64,000 bases of DNA, taken from assembly GCA_039586575.1 (NCBI GenBank), contig JBDHKD010000002.1:1-64000 (forward strand). Reading direction: 5' to 3'. Position 1 is the first letter of the stretch. Every line of letters begins with the position of its first letter. Origin of the DNA: G020344215 sp039586575 (lineage in GTDB: Bacteria; Gemmatimonadota; Gemmatimonadetes; Palauibacterales; KS3-K002). A model generated the notes under the pieces. The model was not told the DNA's origin. It ran no database searches and worked only from the letters and a program-made list of their open reading frames with translations. The position numbers and the translations under genes were made by a program. This document shows positions 62,104 through 64,000 of the stretch, in pieces.

Positions 62104-62199
62104 AGCCCAACTGATCCGCCGCCTCCGCCCCGCTTGGGAGGCGATTCGCGATCGGTCGTGAGATCGCGCAGCTCGCCGATGAGCGTGAAGCTGCGCACC

Positions 62200-62766
62200 T
62201 CAGCCGTCGGGTGGCGGCTGCCAGCCCGGCCTCGTCAACCGGGGTGAGTCAAGGTTGATCTGTTGCATCCGCGAGTCGGACTCGAACGCTGTACACTCGC
62301 TGATCGTGCCGTCGGCCTCGATCATCTTAGTCTTATCGTCGCTCCAGATCCTGTCTTCGGACGGCAGGTAGTACAGCACCGAAGTCTCCAATCGTCGGCC
62401 TTCGGCACGATTCACTACAACCACGTCTTCCCTGGCGGTCATGTCACCGGTGTCCCAGTCGTACGTACCCTCACGGGACGTGAGAACCGACGTCTCCTCA
62501 CCGTCTTCGTTGTAGAAGGTGACCCTCAGAACACGCAGCTCGACTATCGGCCGATTTTCCAGAAGGAACGCCGTGTCGGCCTCGACGAGGGCGCGCCGTA
62601 TCCCGTCCGCTGTCACGTTATTCTCGTAGCCGAAGGCGACCATGTTTGCGTCGGGGTTGAGCTGCAGGATATCCTCAGCTACTAGAGGTGGCTCACCGCT
62701 CTCACCACACGCCTGCGTATAGAAGACCAGACAGAGCGCCGCTGCAACCCGAGCAGACGTGCTCAT
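62200..62766 (-). CDS. lptC: LptC-like lipoprotein
   Basis: A 188-residue lipoprotein-type protein. ATG 62766 gives the signal MSTSARVAAALCLVFYTQAC. The mature domain is LptC-like: EDILQLNPDANMVAFGYENNVTADGIRRALVEADTAFLLENRPIVELRVLRVTFYNEDGEETSVLTSREGTYDWDTGDMTAREDVVVV, the usual LPS-export beta-jellyroll pattern (T-S-x-E-G-x-Y). LptC usually is an inner-membrane anchor; a lipoprotein form is known in some phyla. It implies LPS. LptA/LptB are not adjacent. Confidence 0.8.
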   Translation of the reverse strand: MSTSARVAAALCLVFYTQACGESGEPPLVAEDILQLNPDANMVAFGYENNVTADGIRRALVEADTAFLLENRPIVELRVLRVTFYNEDGEETSVLTSREGTYDWDTGDMTAREDVVVVNRAEGRRLETSVLYYLPSEDRIWSDDKTKMIEADGTISECTAFESDSRMQQINLDSPRLTRPGWQPPPDG

Positions 62767-63137
62767 ACTACCCGCGCCCGCATCAGGGCCAGAGCTGAGC
62801 CCTTGACCGTCCACATCCGCCGCCACACCCTCTTACAACGTGAACAACACATACGCCCTTAATCTAGCAGGGAGAGCGTCACGGTGAACGGTATCCGCCC
62901 CCCTTCGCGGGGAGGCATATTACAATCAGACTTCGGTAAGATCGTTCTCCGCCTCGAGGGCTAGCTCGGCGGGTGTCCGCCGGGCGCACACCTCGCGTAT
63001 CCCTCCGACACAGGTGCCCGAGGAGACTTTCTCCCCAATGGCCTAGCTCGCTCGCTCTCACCGTCCGAGGTGCGGCACCGGGCTTGCCATGATTCCCGAC
63101 GAGGACCGTAGGCGGCGCTTGACCTCGACGGGAGGGA
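62767..63137 (+). other. Intergenic region
   Basis: About 370 bases between divergent genes, containing promoters for both. No gene-like frame and no clear hairpin was found. Confidence 0.4.
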
Positions 63138-63950
63138 ATGATGAGCCAAGCTCGCCTTTTATCAGCCAGCGCGGCCGCCTTGCTGCCTGGACTTCTGATC
63201 GCTGCTCTTGCAGCGAGCGCCGGCGCCCAGGAGCTGGGCGACGGTTCGCGGGGCGGCGGTTTGGGCCTGGGACTCGGCGTGGTGATCGGTCTACCCCAGG
63301 GCGCGTTCGGCCGGAACGTCGACCCGAGCTTCGGATTGGGTGCCTCGCTGTTCTTCGATCTCGGCGCGCACACCGATCTGGGCCTGCGCATCGACGGCTC
63401 GATGGTGTACTATGGGAGCGAGACGCAAGATAAACAGTTGGTCGTGCATCTGCCTGGCCTATTCACTGACGTTCACAACATCGACGTCACCACCAGGAAC
63501 CGGATCGGCTCCCTGCTCGCTGGCCCGCAGCTCACGTTCGAGGTCGGAGACGTGCGACCATATCTGCACCTGGGCGCCGGCTTCTCTTACTTCTGGACCG
63601 GTGTGGACTATGAGCTGCCATGGGAGGACGACGATCACCAGTGCGAAGACTGGGATGATGATGGGCAATGCGACGAGGACATCGACTTCGGCAAGCTCGC
63701 CCTCTTCTTCGAAGGCGAAACCCTTTACGATCACTGGGCGTTCGCCTGGACGGCCGGTGGCGGAGTCGACGTCGTGCTGAGCCGCAGTGTCACACTGTTC
63801 TTGGGAGCCCAGTGGTTGGAGAACGGGCGGGTTCGCTATTTGAGGGAGGGAGACGTCCGCGAACACCCCGACGGTTCATACTCCTTCACCCCGGTCGAGA
63901 GCAGCGCGAACTTGTTGCTGTTACAGATAGGTGTGCGTGTCACCGGTTGA
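63138..63950 (+). CDS. Outer-membrane beta-barrel protein with Ca-binding-like loop
   Basis: A 270-residue protein. The signal peptide ends near ASAGAQ (about 30). Barrel strands: GGGLGLGLGVVIGLPQGAFG, FGLGASLFFDLGAHTDLGLRIDGSMVYYG, GPQLTFEVGDVRPYLHLGAGFSYFW. An acidic loop (about 165-181) reads DDDHQCEDWDDDGQCDED, matching the D-x-D-x-D-G-x-x-D calcium motif with two Cys. The C-terminus is LLLLQIGVRVTG. Function unknown. Confidence 0.75.
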   Translation: MMSQARLLSASAAALLPGLLIAALAASAGAQELGDGSRGGGLGLGLGVVIGLPQGAFGRNVDPSFGLGASLFFDLGAHTDLGLRIDGSMVYYGSETQDKQLVVHLPGLFTDVHNIDVTTRNRIGSLLAGPQLTFEVGDVRPYLHLGAGFSYFWTGVDYELPWEDDDHQCEDWDDDGQCDEDIDFGKLALFFEGETLYDHWAFAWTAGGGVDVVLSRSVTLFLGAQWLENGRVRYLREGDVREHPDGSYSFTPVESSANLLLLQIGVRVTG

Positions 63951-63961
63951 CCCGCCCGCCG

Positions 63962-64000
63962 CTACTTGTCCTTCTTGGTCATGGGCTCGCAGGCGATGAC
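63962..64000 (-). CDS. Partial C-terminus of a gene entering from the right
   Basis: On the minus strand the sequence encodes ...VIACEPMTKKDK followed by a TAG stop at 63964-63962. Only 12 residues are visible, so the family cannot be named. Confidence 0.4.
   Translation of the reverse strand, partial: VIACEPMTKKDK

Noticed and set aside
1..64000. CRISPR arrays, transposases, integrases, tRNA and rRNA genes
   Set aside because: No regularly spaced repeats, no transposase or integrase motifs, and no tRNA cloverleaf or rRNA-like sequence were seen on reading both strands.

Overview
This is a high-GC bacterial chromosome segment with tightly packed genes, frequent GTG and TTG starts and many lipoprotein or beta-barrel envelope proteins. 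There are no rRNA or tRNA genes, phage genes, insertion sequences or CRISPR arrays. The gene mix (Gram-negative outer membrane with LptC, RND pumps and type IV pilins; SnoaL-like lipoproteins; a membrane serine/threonine kinase; a TorF-type porin; ATP-dependent DNA ligase) fits Gemmatimonadota or a close relative. This placement is by resemblance only and has not been tested.

Layout. 0-4.4 kb: RND efflux adaptor and permease. 4.4-12.3 kb: small envelope and hypothetical proteins, a thioredoxin 2, two decayed genes, SnoaL-like lipoproteins and a histone-deacetylase-family enzyme. 12.5-14.0 kb: a TPP riboswitch driving two tandem TenA proteins. 14.3-20 kb: ornithine-cyclodeaminase-like enzyme, GNAT, ETF-quinone oxidoreductase, Asp/Glu racemase, and a MarR regulator with its likely operator. 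20-27 kb: an ECF-sigma/Spy chimera, a short Rho, a porin, a ceramidase-like lipoprotein and a membrane kinase. 27-34 kb: ATP-dependent DNA ligase with a decayed second ligase tail nearby, an unrecognised membrane-anchored protein, a GIY-YIG protein, PEBP, DinB, an S4 RNA-binding protein and a possible small RNA. 34-42 kb: a complete RND-TolC-adaptor operon facing a LytS/LytTR two-component pair. 42-53 kb: superoxide dismutase and VOC lipoprotein, CPBP protein, TPR protein, HisA, FetAB-like exporter, HutH. 53-61 kb: a DUF2339 membrane protein, then a five-gene minor-pilin operon behind a near-consensus sigma-54 promoter, converging on a GGDEF protein. 61-64 kb: quinone oxidoreductase, LptC and an outer-membrane protein.

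The most interesting system is the pilin operon (55.2-59.4 kb). FimT-, PilV- and PilW-like pilins are followed by two long PilX-like paralogues whose C-terminal regions look like beta-solenoids. All seven cysteines are conserved between the two, suggesting a paired, disulfide-stabilised pilus tip. Also notable are the TPP-controlled TenA pair in which only one protein has the catalytic cysteine, the ETF-QO missing one Fe-S ligand, the sigma-factor/Spy chimera and the remnant of a second DNA ligase.
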